This document shows positions 11,224-22,467 of a DNA stretch of 64,000 bases, piece by piece. The stretch's first letter is position 1; each line of letters begins with the position of its first letter. Made by a program: the position numbers and the translations under genes. The DNA comes from Breviolum minutum Mf 1.05b.01. Taxonomy: Eukaryota > Sar > Dinophyceae > Suessiales > Symbiodiniaceae. Where the stretch lies: contig DF241079.1 in NCBI GenBank assembly GCA_000507305.1, forward strand, positions 26,540-90,539. The letters are read 5' to 3'. The notes beneath the pieces are model-generated. The model saw only the letters and a program-made list of their open reading frames with translations, did not search any database and was not told the DNA's origin.

Positions 11224-11812
11224 GTGATATGCCTGTGATACTCTTAGACAACATCCATCAATCCGGTGAATCCGATTGAACATGCTAAATGCATCTAATC
11301 TAAATGCTAAAAATCGGCAAAGAATTCAGAGCGACCCGATTTTGTCCAGAGTTTGCGATGAATGTCTCTTTGGAGGTGCTTTAAAGATCATTTGCATGGG
11401 CTTTACATGATGGTAATCAACCTTTTTCTAGCACTGCTTAAGAGGACATCTAGCAAACCTTGTCATATCCGCAGATCTCAAGTCCATAATAGAAAGATGT
11501 GTGGATATTTTTGCTATCAGGTATTCCTCAAGATTTTCTGCAGGTGAGCTTTGAAATGCCTTGGTTCAGATTGGTGAGAGTCCTTGCGAATGGCAAGGTT
11601 TGTTATATTTTATATAGAAGCCAATATGAAAGGGTTCATAAACCTTCATTCATTACGAGTTGTGCCAACAGTCTTTTTTGGTGAAAAGGTGCTTTCACGT
11701 ATGAAAGTTCATCCCCAAGTTTGGGAAGATTATCCCTGTCAATTCAACTTGTTTATTCGAGTTCTACTAAGAATCAAAGAAATGAATTGTTTATTTTAAG
11801 TAAGGATCCTGT

Positions 11813-11910
11813 ATTACCCTCCCAGAAACTAACATATCTCATCCAAGGGTAGTTGGGAAGATAAGCTTCCTTCTCCAAAGGTGGGATATGTTAGTTCCCT
11901 GAAGGGTAAT
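11813..11910. mobile_element. Short inverted-repeat element, family B copy 1
   Basis: Left end ATTACCCTCCCAGAAACTAA and right end TAGTTCCCTGAAGGGTAAT form imperfect arms of about 31 bp, with ACATATCTCAT / GGTGGGATATGT inside them. Total 98 bp, non-coding. Relatives at 16819-16911 and 26764-26823 share the GGTGGGATATGTTA core. Confidence 0.65.
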
Positions 11911-11965
11911 CTTTACTTTCCACGATTGGCATCGGATTTTTGTTGGGTGGAAAAAATCTCTTAAG

Positions 11966-12046
11966 GTTCAAGGAGTCGTCCGTACCTTTGCCGCAAATCT
12001 CTTGCTGGAGCAGGGAATCTCGGGGAAATTCCCACGACATTTGTCG
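11966..12046 (+). CDS. 27-codon exon
   Basis: Acceptor CTCTTAAG at 11965 and donor GTTTGA at 12047 bound exactly 27 codons in phase 0, reading VQGVVRTFAANLLLEQGIS then GKFPRHLS. It lies 55 bp downstream of the family-B element. Function unknown. Confidence 0.45.
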
Positions 12047-12556
12047 GTTTGAAGGAGATGGATGTGTCTCAAAATTCGGGATGTGTTTGGCGGGAAACCA
12101 GCTAAATTTCTTCCCTTTCATTTCGAGACATACCATACTCGTACCAATTTGTGCTGTGGATCCTGTTGAAAGTACTTGACATTGGGGTTGGTTTGGACTC
12201 AGTGACTCCTCATCTAGTGCCAACCAATCGCAACCAAAGAAGGTAGTATAAGTGCATCCACCCAAGAAAACCGAGAACGGACTCAATTCCGGCAAGTGAA
12301 ATACAGTGTAGAAATTCAACATCATTCACCCAGAGAATGCACATCATGATATTTCATGATATTTCTATTGTTACTTTTGAGTCAGATCTTGCCAGATGTG
12401 AAATGAACATTGACTGCATGATGCTGTGTACTATGAAGACTTCAGCTTACACTTACGTAATATGATGTATCGCAAGCTGTTGATATATGCAAGGTCTTTT
12501 CATATTTTTCTCATTAACCTTCAAAGAATTCCTGGGAAGAAATGTTTTTTCTTCAG

Positions 12557-12682
12557 CCCATCAACCACGAATTGAATCAGTTAGCATCCCCGGTCCAAGG
12601 CCCCAACAGATGCTGGGTCGACGCAGTGGTTTGTTCACAGAGGAGGAGGCATGCTCTTGGAAAACGATCAAAGCCAGTGATG
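12557..12682 (+). CDS. Exon with GLFTEEEACSWKTIKASDG
   Basis: Acceptor TCTTCAG at 12556 and donor GTGATG at 12683. The frame reads HQPRIESVSI, then PRPQQMLGRRSGLFTEEEAC. A second plus frame is open but less protein-like. No domain recognised. Confidence 0.45.
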
Positions 12683-12899
12683 GTGATGAAATATGATATC
12701 TATATATATGAAGTTATATATATATAATATATTTATGAATACATCATGATATATAAAATATCTAGATATAATTAGTTGTATGATTTTATGATACCTGTAT
12801 ATATTTGAGCATAATTTTGAATTGGTTATGAGGTATGGTTCTAAGCCTTGGATCTAACCCATTTTTTGGGGGTTATTATTAATAGCTTCACAGAAAAAG

Positions 12900-12929
12900 A
12901 TTGAACAGATGGCCAAGGAGGTGGTCAAT
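12900..12929 (+). CDS. 30-nt microexon IEQMAKEVVN
   Basis: Acceptor GAAAAAG at 12899 and donor GTAATG at 12930 bound ten codons, IEQMAKEVVN, in phase 0. Confidence is limited because a 30-nt island with splice signals can occur by chance. Confidence 0.35.
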
Positions 12930-13219
12930 GTAATGTTTCTTGTTTCCAACGGCTTGGTGCCTACCTGTGATGACAATGCTGCTGGAACATGTTTTGGTCT
13001 TTTTTAGATCCAATTGTTTTTAAATGTGAACTTCCAACACCCAAGCGAACCTAATATACAGCACGGATGAATGGAGTAGAAAAATAATGAAAAATAGAAG
13101 CTGAAAACGATTGACTTAGGAAGGGCGTTTTGATTGATACCTTTACATAGATCATCATGTTTCTGGGTTCATTTTGAAATGCTGAAGGTGTTGAACCTTC
13201 ATTCTCGTGGCACAGCCAG

Positions 13220-13375
13220 GTCAATGCCAACTTCAAAGCTGCCAACATGGCAGATATGGAAGTGGATGAGGGAAATGAGAAGGACGGCCTGGCGGCCAGG
13301 GAAAAACGGCAGACCCGGCAGTTTCTCATTCATCCAAGAAAAACGGCTTCTTCCCGGGATGTCCCTAGAATTTAG
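13220..13375 (+). CDS. Charged exon VNANFKAANMADMEVDEG...
   Basis: Acceptor ACAGCCAG at 13219. The open frame reads VNANFKAANMADMEVDEGNE then KDGLAAREKRQTRQFLIHP, to TAG at 13373; a donor GTCCCT at 13361 could end it earlier. It is strongly GC-enriched with an acidic-then-basic composition. Overlapping ORFs in other frames look like shadows. Unrecognised. Confidence 0.55.
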   Translation, partial: VNANFKAANMADMEVDEGNEKDGLAAREKRQTRQFLIHPRKTASSRDVPRI

Positions 13376-14635
13376 CAAATCGTTGGTAGGTGGGTCATAA
13401 AACCCCAATACTCCCATGTAGAAGTTGGTCATACAGTAAGTTATAACCTAGTAGCTGGTACTTGGAAGAGAGCAATGAACAAACGATGAACAAGGTTGAA
13501 GTGTCAAAACTCCTTCCATGAGCAATTTGGAGCAGGTTCTGATCAGCATGTTTTGAGGTGGTTTATGTACATTGGTGGTTCAGCCTATTATGATTTATAA
13601 ATTTGGATGTGCCTGGAAGAGTAAACTACAAACTTTAACAATTCATGAACCCATTACTGTAACCATTGGTGAAAAAAGTAGTACGTACATCTACGTCGGG
13701 GCATCCTCTTAAAATGCCTTGATTTCAGATGAAATATTATAATTCACTCAAATGGATCCAAATGGTACCCCTCAAATCATCCAAGGGGGTCAACCGTTGG
13801 GTTTGGTTGTTTGTTAGGAATACCGCCAAGAAACTATCCCTTTCAGTATAGGTTCCTGGGCTTTCAACACAACCAACCCGCCAGCCTAACAGTTGATTGT
13901 CCATTGGATGACTTGAAATTCAAAGTTTACCTTTGATCTCATGTTTTCATCTAGAAACTTCCACCCTGCGGACAAATGATGGTAGTCCGTTGCATAGACA
14001 TAGACATTCAAAGGAAAGAGCCAACTTGAGTATTTGTCCCATAACCATCAACACGATATGGTACACAGTCAGAGGATTCGAGAATCGGACAAATAAAAAT
14101 AGAGACTGCACATATCTTATGAGATATTCTAGAAGATACTCTTGGATCTCACTACAAAACCGGAGATTTGCATGAGAGAAATGGATCTTTTTGTTGGCTC
14201 CTGCGAAATCCTTAAAAGAAGATTCCGATGGTTTCAAACATGTTTATGATCACCCCCATTTGGGAAAGACTCCCCAAGTTGACGAATTATGTTCTATTTC
14301 GACTCGGTTGAAAGTTGGTAGAAATTGAAATCAACTCGCAGCTTGTTCAAAGGATCAGGATGACCTAGATGGCGACGAGAGGCAGGGTCAGAAAAAAAAT
14401 AGACCGTCCGGTCGTTGTTGACCGTGTCAACATGGAAAGACCATTGAATCCTATGTACTGTCACGGGTGGTGACTGGCTGTTAATGACGTAAATCATGGC
14501 CGCCAAACAACCAACTGGCGTGCGTGCACGAAGCCAGACAAAGGATAGTAACAGAATCCCCCCACAAAAAAATTGATTTAAGGTAAATTGGTTGTGGAAT
14601 CCACTTAGACGAGTGAGATTCATCAAGTGCCCCAG

Positions 14636-14777
14636 GGACGAAGAGATGCAAGATGCAGAGATGCCAGAGGCAGAGGATGTCGCAGATGCTGTGCAGGCCG
14701 CATTGGATTGGATATTGGAATTGATGGCACTTTCATTTAGCCTGCAACGATCTGCAACGGTTGAAGGTGATCAGTGA
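14636..14777 (+). CDS. Acidic exon DEEMQDAEMPEAEDVADAV...
   Basis: Acceptor TGCCCCAG at 14635. The frame reads DEEMQDAEMPEAEDVADAVQ then AALDWILELMALSFSL, to a stop at 14775. An acidic amphipathic start leads into a hydrophobic helix. The exon end is unclear, with no convincing donor before the stop. Confidence 0.45.
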
Positions 14778-15019
14778 TATGTTTTTTTCATGTTTATCCC
14801 ACAATTTACATCAGGTTTTATACATCACAACAACTGGTGGAGCATTGGACTGTCACGAGTGATGGATATTGGTGAGTGAGACCTTGTTGGTGTTTGATGG
14901 AAAGGGTGTTGGGGGACAAAATTCTTCTGAGGAGGTGGTGTCATGATGTGATTTTTTCCGCTCTTTTTCAAATATGGGAGTCATTTCCCATTATGAATAG
15001 CGATTCACTTTGGTTTCAG

Positions 15020-15183
15020 CCCTTAGTGGCAGAAGATGTTGATTTTCCCGCGGGCCTCTTTTGTTCCAAGTGCGAAAAAAAAACACCCCAACCACTGACC
15101 TTCCTCGGCTGGCGGAGGAAAAATCCAAGCCGTTGGGAGAAAAAGAAGTGGATCAACAAACCGCGAAGAACTTGGAGGAGTTG
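15020..15183 (+). CDS. Exon interrupted by a frame change at an A9 run
   Basis: Acceptor TGGTTTCAG at 15019 and donor GTGTGA at 15184. The first part reads PLVAEDVDFPAGLFCSKCEK. After nine A (15075-15083), the convincing reading lies in the next frame: LPRLAEEKSKPLGEKEVDQQ then TAKNLEEL. One more A would join them, so a homopolymer error or a one-base deletion is likely. Alternatively the exon starts later and only the second frame is real. Charged, probably helical or coiled; function unknown. Confidence 0.45.
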
Positions 15184-16279
15184 GTGTGATGTGATGTCAA
15201 ATGCAGCCTTGATGCTTCTGCCACTGTTTTTTTGATGGGTAAAGAGAATCCATCCAAAAAATTCTGAATTCAGGTTGGTGATGAAAACTTCTGAGATCAG
15301 GGAATGATCAGTGGGGCGACAAGGAAAGTCAGAATAGGAAGCATAAGAAGCATTAGCTTTTATGCCAACAAAGGTTCTATTGTGAACTTGCTGTCTCTAG
15401 AATCGAATCCTTCATGCAAATGTTACATGATGTTGGAGAGAGACTATGGACAACTCAATCAACGCGATGCCTTACTGGGCAAGCAAATTGCTCCCTTCTG
15501 AATTCTATTTGATTCCCACTATACTTATCCGTAGTCAAGCTTTCAAAGGGGATTTACGAAGGCCTTACTTCTGAGATGTGGCCATATAGTTTATGCCCCA
15601 GCTGCTTGGTAGCATGCAAGATATGATGTTCTTTTTGAGTTTGTGAATGAAGATATTGAAAACCCGCCTGATTGAACTAGATGTTTCATCCTTCGCTACC
15701 ACAGATCACAGAATCTCATCCTCCACGATGACATGGCTCGGCAGGAACTACGTGAATGGATCAAGACCACTTGGTTCCAGGCTGCCTTCGAAAAATGGAT
15801 GGAATTGACTGATGCAGTTGTTGAAGGGTCCACATTTGGGATGGGTTGGGATACAAGACCCAAAAGGAATGATGATCATGATGGTGATTTATATATATAT
15901 ATACATTTACCATTTACCATGGCTGGAATTCCAAGTCCAGAATCTCCGATTTTGAGGCAAACATGTTACAGTATCTACTTTTTGTGGGAATAGTCATGAA
16001 AGACCAGCCAATATCCATTGGTGCAGGAGTTTGTCCATCAAGGGTATGTCTTCCAACCGTACCATTGGTTACCCTCAGCGACTCCGAAACATTACTAGAA
16101 GTAGAGTAGAACAAAGGAAGCCCTGGCAATTCCGTTCAATTTTGGAGAGTGTGTTAGTTCCGAGTTTTTTCCAATAGAAAACCCAAGAAAGCAGATCACA
16201 GCAGGGTTTTCTTGGCCACTGGCATGTGGCCATCCTTAACCATTTTTTATTTTTTTATCATATTTTATCACATGGAAAG

Positions 16280-16373
16280 CAAGTGGCCATTGCTAGACAA
16301 GCTCATCCAACGGAGACTCCGAGTTCTGCAGGAAACCAGAAAGCAAATGATCGACTACGTCAGTGATCTTCAG
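16280..16373 (+). CDS. Helical exon KWPLLDKLIQRRLRVLQETR...
   Basis: Acceptor GGAAAG at 16279 after a T-rich tract, donor GTTTGT at 16374. The frame reads KWPLLDKLIQRRLRVLQETR then KQMIDYVSDLQ, a strongly amphipathic helix. It ends on a codon boundary. No family named. Confidence 0.55.
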
Positions 16374-16818
16374 GTTTGTGGGGTGGAATGGGAACATGAA
16401 TGAATGGGACAATGATGGATAATAGGATGATAAAGAAACTTATAAATGGGATATTGCTTCGGGTAATTCGGCAAAACATCAAGGGACACTCCTAAAGGTG
16501 ATTTAGTCGGGAGCTCAGCCGGTCCGGGGTCCGGTAGAAATGAATGATATTCTAGTTGATTCAGGGATGTTGTAGGGGAAGAATTAAATCCTCAACATAT
16601 CCATTCTGATCTCACTGTGAAACCAATGATCGGATAATCTCAGAGTCTTGCGGATGATTTGTTCTTGGACAACTCATTGGTGGTTTTTGAAGACAAATAG
16701 TCTTGTTCTGCATGCAAACATTTGATGACTTGCGACATCAGACGCAACACTGGTGAGATTGTTCGACTGTAGGACATCGCATGAAAATCAATTTCTCTCA
16801 AACTTCCAGTTTATGTAC

Positions 16819-16911
16819 CTTCCAGGGAACAGTCACATATCCCATCAAAAGTCGCTTTTGAAGATGATTTTTCTTTTTCAAAGGTGGGATATGTTAGCTT
16901 TTTGGGGACGG
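16819..16911. repeat. Inverted-repeat family B, copy 2
   Basis: The right half, AAAGGTGGGATATGTTAG, matches 11878-11895. The left half, CACATATCCCATC, is its inverted partner. The outer ends have diverged from copy 1. Confidence 0.55.
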
Positions 16912-17233
16912 TATATACATATATTTATATACATACACTCAAAGTGTAGGAAACAAATTCCAACCATTTCAACATCACTGTCGCTATGAGTGGTCTCAGT
17001 TCCCCGCCAATCATGAGTGAAGCTATTTCAGGTAGAAAACCAATTCCATCCCCCCAAAAAATCAATCAAGATCCCAAAATGAAAACATCAGGACATGCCA
17101 TCGACCTCAACAGACCCAATCTCAAAAGATCCAAACAACAAATACCACCTCAAGATATCCCGGATGATTTTAAGCGACAGGTGGATTTTTCACCTGAAGC
17201 TTAGGCTGCTAGGTATGGCCACCTGGGTGCCAG

Positions 17234-17335
17234 GCACGACGTTTGAAGGAGCTTTCGCAAGAGCTTCGTGATTTGGATCTACTACCAGGAGGGATGACTC
17301 CAAAATCCCAAAAGCCAGCGAGATTCAAAAAACGG
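17234..17335 (+). CDS. Exon ARRLKELSQELRDLDLLPGG...
   Basis: Acceptor GGTGCCAG at 17233 opens ARRLKELSQELRDLDLLPGG, then MTPKSQKPARFKKR. The frame stays open into AT-rich sequence, so the 3' end is a guess based on the fall in GC. It continues the helical, basic character of the exon at 16280-16373 and may belong to the same protein. Confidence 0.45.
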
Positions 17336-17838
17336 ATAGGATATATGATATATATATATATGTATGGATATATCATGACCTGGAAGCTCTTAAAAAAGCT
17401 AGGATATGATCCTTTTTTTAGAAGTGGTAACCTGGTACCAAGTATTGTGATTTTTGCTTCTTGGATGTTTCTAGAGTATCCGGCGACTTCAGGAGCTGTG
17501 GGAAAATTGTTCTATCCGATTTGTTTTTGTAGGACTTCAAACGTTGGTTGTATGTTTGTGGCAAAATACGGGTGGGGGAATTTGCATGTTTCACGTGTTA
17601 TTCGTCTTCAAGGTGTTCCTCTACTGCGCAAGTCGCAACTGCACAAATCTGCAGTTTGGGCAGATTAGATGTGCTGAGTTCATCACAGGTTTCACTCATG
17701 GGTGTTCCAAGCACTTGCCAATCAAGCAGTCCATAAGAGTTCATCATGAGATATACTGATATGGTTGCAGCTGTCAGTGGGGTCCTGGATTGTTCCTCCC
17801 CTTAAAACCCTGATACACGCTCCGAACACCATTAAAAG

Positions 17839-18030
17839 ATCCTGATACCACGTACCATGCTGGAGGAGAAGAGAGTGAAGCTGAAGACGACATTATCCCT
17901 GGAAGGGATGCAGAGGAGTGGGCATTTCAATGCCGCGATGTGTCCTTTTCCACATTCAATGTAGCAAGATACCGTTTCACCACCGACGAAAAAATTACCA
18001 TGAATCACCCCGTGGAAATCCACCAGCAAG
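17839..18030 (+). CDS. 64-codon exon with acidic start
   Basis: Acceptor TAAAAG at 17838 and donor GTAGAG at 18031. The frame has no ATG start and reads TTYHAGGEESEAEDDIIPGR then DAEEWAFQCRDVSFSTFNVA and RYRFTTDEKITMNHPVEIHQ. A mixed folded-domain composition follows an acidic linker. I do not recognise the domain. Confidence 0.5.
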
Positions 18031-19394
18031 GTAGAGCAAGGAGAAACTTAATGGGAAAGCTTCCTCCTATATGATTCAATGGAAAATGTATTGAACATGT
18101 CCGGTGTTGCTAGGAGACCCCCTCAACCAAAACGACCCGAATTTTATGTGGTTGGAGGTTGGCGGTTTTTTTTGTGCACCCCGAAACTTGGGATATCCAT
18201 GATCACAGGATATCCATGAAAATCGGATATCCCATGGATATCGCGACTGCAACATATTTTTACATATGTTCCCCATTTGGTGGTTGAATTCGCCAACACT
18301 ATTAGTCTGCTCACGCCGCCAGGATCCTCACGCCATAGCGATTCGGAGGCAACAAAGGTTGAGGCATGATTTGGGTGAAAGATGTATCGTGACACTTGAA
18401 TGATGTATTGTGTATGTATTTATATAGTGTTAGTGTGTCTTGGTTGCTGTGTTGATTTGTTTGTTTGTGTTCTCATTTGTTGGTTGTGCACGTATGTAAA
18501 ATTTATTGATTGATTTAGTGACGCAAGATTCAGGCATACCAGTACCTTTGAGATAGTATTTACACGCGTAGGGTACGTTTGGAGCTTGCAAGAAATACTG
18601 AGATATGACAAAATCATAGTCCCAACACATCTGCCTCTATCCGTTTATTGCAATATTTCCGAAAAGACAGCAATCCAATGGGTTGTGATTTTTGATGCTT
18701 GTGAAGCAGCTGCAGAATTCGGTGGACTTGACACTGGCCAGCGATTCTAGAAGCACCAGTGAGTCACTGCAAATGTTGGTGTGTTGAATTAAGGTTAGGG
18801 TTTCTGCAAATAAAGATTGTTTGAAAGAGTCTTTGACCAAGACTCCAACATTCCTACTGGTCAGGTGTAGTGCTCCGGACCAGTTTTGAAACCTGCACCA
18901 ATTCATCCATCGTTCTTCAACTTGGAACACTCACACTTTCGGAACGCTCAACCTGAGTCAACCTTCAGATATGTAGTGCTGGAAATGCCAGTTCTTGAAG
19001 GGTGTTGTTACATTGTTGTCGATGATGTTTTTGTTGGTTTCTCCGTATTTTTGGTGTTTTATTTCGGTTTATCCTAGTAAGAAGTCTGATACTTTCCCAT
19101 ACCAAAGCCTGAACGTCAACAATCAAAACCTCGAGGCAACAACTGGAAAAGAAGTGGTCTTTTCCAGACATTCCGGGCAGGTGGGGTCGGATGAGCTAGT
19201 GGAGTTGGTGAGTTGTTTGGCGAGGAATCCTTCCATACAATCGTGGCGATGTTGTTGTGATGATGTTGTTACAAGCAGATTTTCTAAGAGTACCTTCAGA
19301 TTAGATGTGCTGGTATTAGTAGTCAAAAAGTTATATGAATTGAACTTTAGATGCTTGATTAGTGATGATTGATTAATGCTTACTTCCATACAAG

Positions 19395-19524
19395 ACATCC
19401 AATCTGTTCCAACCCCTGTGTGCGAATGCTTGCTACAATGTGCTCGCCAGGCGCGGGGCGCCTGGTGCAATCGACATTGAATGCATGCGTGCAGGATGCT
19501 CAGCCCACTGGACTCCAAGCAAAT
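19395..19524 (+). CDS. Exon with strong GTGAGC donor
   Basis: Acceptor ATACAAG at 19394 and donor GTGAGC at 19525. The frame reads RMLATMCSPGAGRLVQSTLN then ACVQDAQPTGLQAN. A minus-strand ORF over the same DNA is judged a shadow because of the plus-strand splice pair and the plus array around it. Confidence 0.45.
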
Positions 19525-19657
19525 GTGAGCCTGAATATTAAGTATTGGAAAGGTGGATGGTACGAACGAGTTGACCTCTTGAAATTGCATTGTTCTCCTT
19601 TTTCAAAATAACTATTATAGTGCCATGTGCATAGTTTTATAGAGGTTGTGGCTGTAG

Positions 19658-19784
19658 CATGTCTCAAGATCGCCAGTCGCAAAATCTTGAAAGAAGAAGA
19701 GCAGCCAGTGATGGCAACAGGAGCAGGCACTTGGAAAGATGTGCATACCCTCAAAGCCATGAAAATTATTCTCAGTCCTACATG
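19658..19784 (+). CDS. Exon LKIASRKILKEEEQPVMATG...
   Basis: Acceptor GGCTGTAG at 19657 and donor GTAGCT at 19785. The frame reads CLKIASRKILKEEEQPVMAT then GAGTWKDVHTLKAMKIILSP. Two other frames are partly open, but this has the best composition. Unrecognised. Confidence 0.5.
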
Positions 19785-20160
19785 GTAGCTTGCATTTCTC
19801 ATTTCTCGCCGACACGGTTGTACGCTCCAAATAAAGGAATGTGGATGCCACTACTGTATATACGTGCATTATTTTCTTGTGTGTTGTGCCTGCATGGGCA
19901 CGTCGCCTAATTTGTGCCAGGGTCAACAAAAAGATACATATATCAGAAATTGATAGGAAGATCAAAGTACAGTTGCTCCAATATATTTTGGTATCAGAGT
20001 TTTCTAAGTTGCACATCAGTTTATTTTGATTGCTGGACTTGTCTTCATTCTTTGCGATGAAATTTATGAGTGTAGTACCTGGCTAAAAAAAAGTGATCAA
20101 CCTTAACACTTGACAAGACAGATCACCCGTGAAGTGAAGAACATTTAGGCCATCATCCAG

Positions 20161-20260
20161 ATCTACAAATTGGATGACAGTCTCAGCGACGAGGTATTCC
20201 TGAGTGAAAAGCCGGTTGTGTTGACAAAACAGGGAGATCCATGTGTGATAACGTTGGAAG
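20161..20260 (+). CDS. Exon IYKLDDSLSDEVFLSEKPVV...
   Basis: Acceptor ATCATCCAG at 20160 and donor GTGTTG at 20261. The frame reads IYKLDDSLSDEVFLSEKPVV then LTKQGDPCVITLE, alternating as in a beta-strand domain. Function unknown. Confidence 0.55.
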
Positions 20261-21073
20261 GTGTTGGATTACATGTCTAAGCTGTGAAAGATTGAACCAA
20301 TTCTTGGGAATGTGTGATTGTAGAAAGAAGGGAAACAAATAAGATGTAAGATGAAATTGATGATGAAGACTGCCAGATGTTCGGATGAAAGAAATGAAGA
20401 GAGGTTTTTGCCCAAACGAATGTGTTGCCCAATTGCCTGCAGTATTTTTGAACAAGTCATCGACAACTACTAGATGGGACCTTCAAAAGATGGGTAAGAC
20501 ACCAAAAGACCACTGGTAGTCCAGATGTATATATTTTATTTGATCCAAGTTGCTCATGAGATATTCCCCAATGCTGTTTTGAAAAAGAAAAAAGAGAAGG
20601 ATGAAACGGTACTTTGAATACTTTGAGTTGTTTTTTAAAGGCCCAGGATTCTGGTTTATCAAATGTTTGTTTCTATTTTTGGGTTGGTTCAGTACTTACT
20701 TCGCAATTGATGCCACTTCCAAAGCTAGGAAGTGCTGGTGTGGTAATATTTGATGATATATGGTACTTATATCAATCCGAAAGTATGATGGGCATTAGCA
20801 TCAGGGACATTGGGACTGAGATGTTTCCGCGTTTCCACTTTGTATGAGAAGTCTGAGAAATTTACAGACATTCTAGGGTAATAACTTGGAGGAAATGGAC
20901 AGATAAAGCATCATCTATAGCAATGAAAGATTGGATTGAAACAATTTCATGTTAAATGCTTACAGCATTTAAAAACACTCTGGTAAAAAAAACATGAGAC
21001 ATCAGCAAAAAGGTTCAACTCTTCGTCTTCTTGTGGGGTGGACTTTCTACTCATAATTTGATCAAAGCCCTGT

Positions 21074-21104
21074 AAAGCGAAGCCGGAACACCAAAAGCGA
21101 AGCC
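21074..21104 (+). repeat. 31-bp repeat, upstream intron copy
   Basis: AAAGCGAAGCCGGAACACCA followed by AAAGCGAAGCC is identical to 21727-21757. Similarity extends a further dozen bases upstream (ATCAAAGC...). Confidence 0.85.
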
Positions 21105-21310
21105 ATATTCCCTATACATCCATATACCACGTTTTCACATAATGAAAAGGACTTCAGGAACAGGCCCCTTTATACTTCGACATGTATTTGCGATTTCATT
21201 TTTGTGTGTTTTTTTGTCATTCATTTGGGTTAATCTGCATCTTGGCTGCACGGAGCCTATGCCCAGCTCAAACATGAAACTCACAATTTTGTTCTCGTCA
21301 TTCATTTCAG

Positions 21311-21604
21311 GAAAATCCAGAGTTTATAAGCAGACCAAAAGCGAAGCCTAAGCGAAGCCAAAAGCGAAGCCTAATTTCAAAAAAGCGTCCCTTTACAAGA
21401 CCTGGTCCAACTTTGAATGAAGCAGCTGCACGTGACATGCAGAATAACCCGCATGGACCTAAGTGGCACATACAAATTCCAGACCTACCACGGACCAGGC
21501 CTGATGCTCATGTCGTTCAAATGCACAACGCCCAGATAAATTTTTCATATTGCTGGCAAAGCATCCTCAACAAATACACCACACATGGCATTGAAATCCT
21601 CGAC
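21311..21604 (+). CDS. 98-codon exon with clean splice sites at both ends
   Basis: Acceptor TTCATTTCAG at 21310 and donor GTGAGT at 21605 bound exactly 98 codons in phase 0. The N-terminal part is a basic repeat-derived stretch (PKAKPKRSQKRSLISKKRPF) encoded by AAAAGCGAAGCC units. A folded part follows: TLNEAAARDMQNNPHGPKWH, then VVQMHNAQINFSYCWQSILN and KYTTHGIEILD. This is one of the best-bounded exons of the plus array. I do not recognise the domain. The repeat units also occur in both flanking introns. Confidence 0.65.
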
Positions 21605-21726
21605 GTGAGTTTGTGAAAAGAAGTGCATTCCTGATTTGACAAATCCGCATTTGGGATTTCTGTGAATATATTGATTTCCTATGGGGACTGTACAACTATG
21701 ATAGACAAAATTATCAAAAGCTTTGC

Positions 21727-21757
21727 AAAGCGAAGCCGGAACACCAAAAGCGAAGCC
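21727..21757 (+). repeat. 31-bp repeat, downstream intron copy
   Basis: Identical over 31 bp to 21074-21104. The exon between the copies carries three related AAAAGCGAAGCC-type units at 21337-21371. Confidence 0.85.
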
Positions 21758-21796
21758 TCCAACGATAGTCCACTTTCAGGCCTTTTCATTTTGCAG

Positions 21797-21894
21797 ATCC
21801 CTCACCTGGCAATGGGAAATATCACCAATTTGAAGATGTATCTCCTATTAGAAAAATGGTGGGTTTTCCAGCGAGCTATGTCAGGAAATACCAG
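21797..21894 (+). CDS. Probable next exon of the 21.3-kb gene
   Basis: Acceptor CATTTTGCAG at 21796. Phase 0, continuing the previous exon, gives IPHLAMGNITNLKMYLLLEK then WWVFQRAMSGN. Another frame (PSPGNGKYHQFEDVSPIRKM) is also open. Phase continuity favours the first. The 3' boundary has no clear GT donor, so the end is approximate. Confidence 0.45.
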
Positions 21895-21932
21895 GGGCCC
21901 TTGAAACCTTCGATTTTTTTGATCGCATCCAG

Positions 21933-21965
21933 GTGGATCACTTACGTGATGCCATGTGCGAGATT
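21933..21965 (+). CDS. 33-nt microexon VDHLRDAMCEI
   Basis: Acceptor GCATCCAG at 21932 and donor GTAAGG at 21966 bound eleven codons in phase 0. The donor is close to the general eukaryotic consensus. Likely part of the same gene as the exon at 21311. Confidence 0.45.
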
Positions 21966-22327
21966 GTAAGGGTTGGGGAGCCTTACAAAAAGTTTTTTTG
22001 GACCGTTGGGACAGTGTCCCTGTTTGTTTCTCGGTCAAAGTAGATAGACCAGATGATTTTGCCACAAAAATAATGTAGGTGTATACATATTCATATTCAC
22101 ATGTTTATCTGAAACTTTATATAGAGTCAAAAATCATGTTTGGTATTCCAATCAGCCCAAACATTTTTGTTGATGTCATTTTTGTTAGCCCAGTTGAAGG
22201 TAAAAGGGGGTCCATTTTCCCATGGCTCGTTAAAACAGGATAATCAGATGACATGAAACAATGCAGATTTGATTAGGATAATGAAATAATGCACCTTCCT
22301 ACAAAATGCAAGTCACCTTCTTTCCAG

Positions 22328-22467
22328 AACAATTTTTGTTGCCTCTCACATACATGACTTGGCTGCTGAAAATTATTGGATCTCTCCAACAATGAACCCA
22401 ACAATCCTAAATTTGGTGGCCCATTTTGCACTTCCAAACTTCACAGTCCCTTTCAACTCATATCAGG
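22328..22467 (+). CDS. Exon TIFVASHIHDLAAENYWISP...
   Basis: Acceptor CTTTCCAG at 22327 and donor GTAAAG at 22468. The frame reads TIFVASHIHDLAAENYWISP, TMNPTILNLVAHFALPNFTV and PFNSYQ, a hydrophobic folded segment. Unrecognised. Confidence 0.55.
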
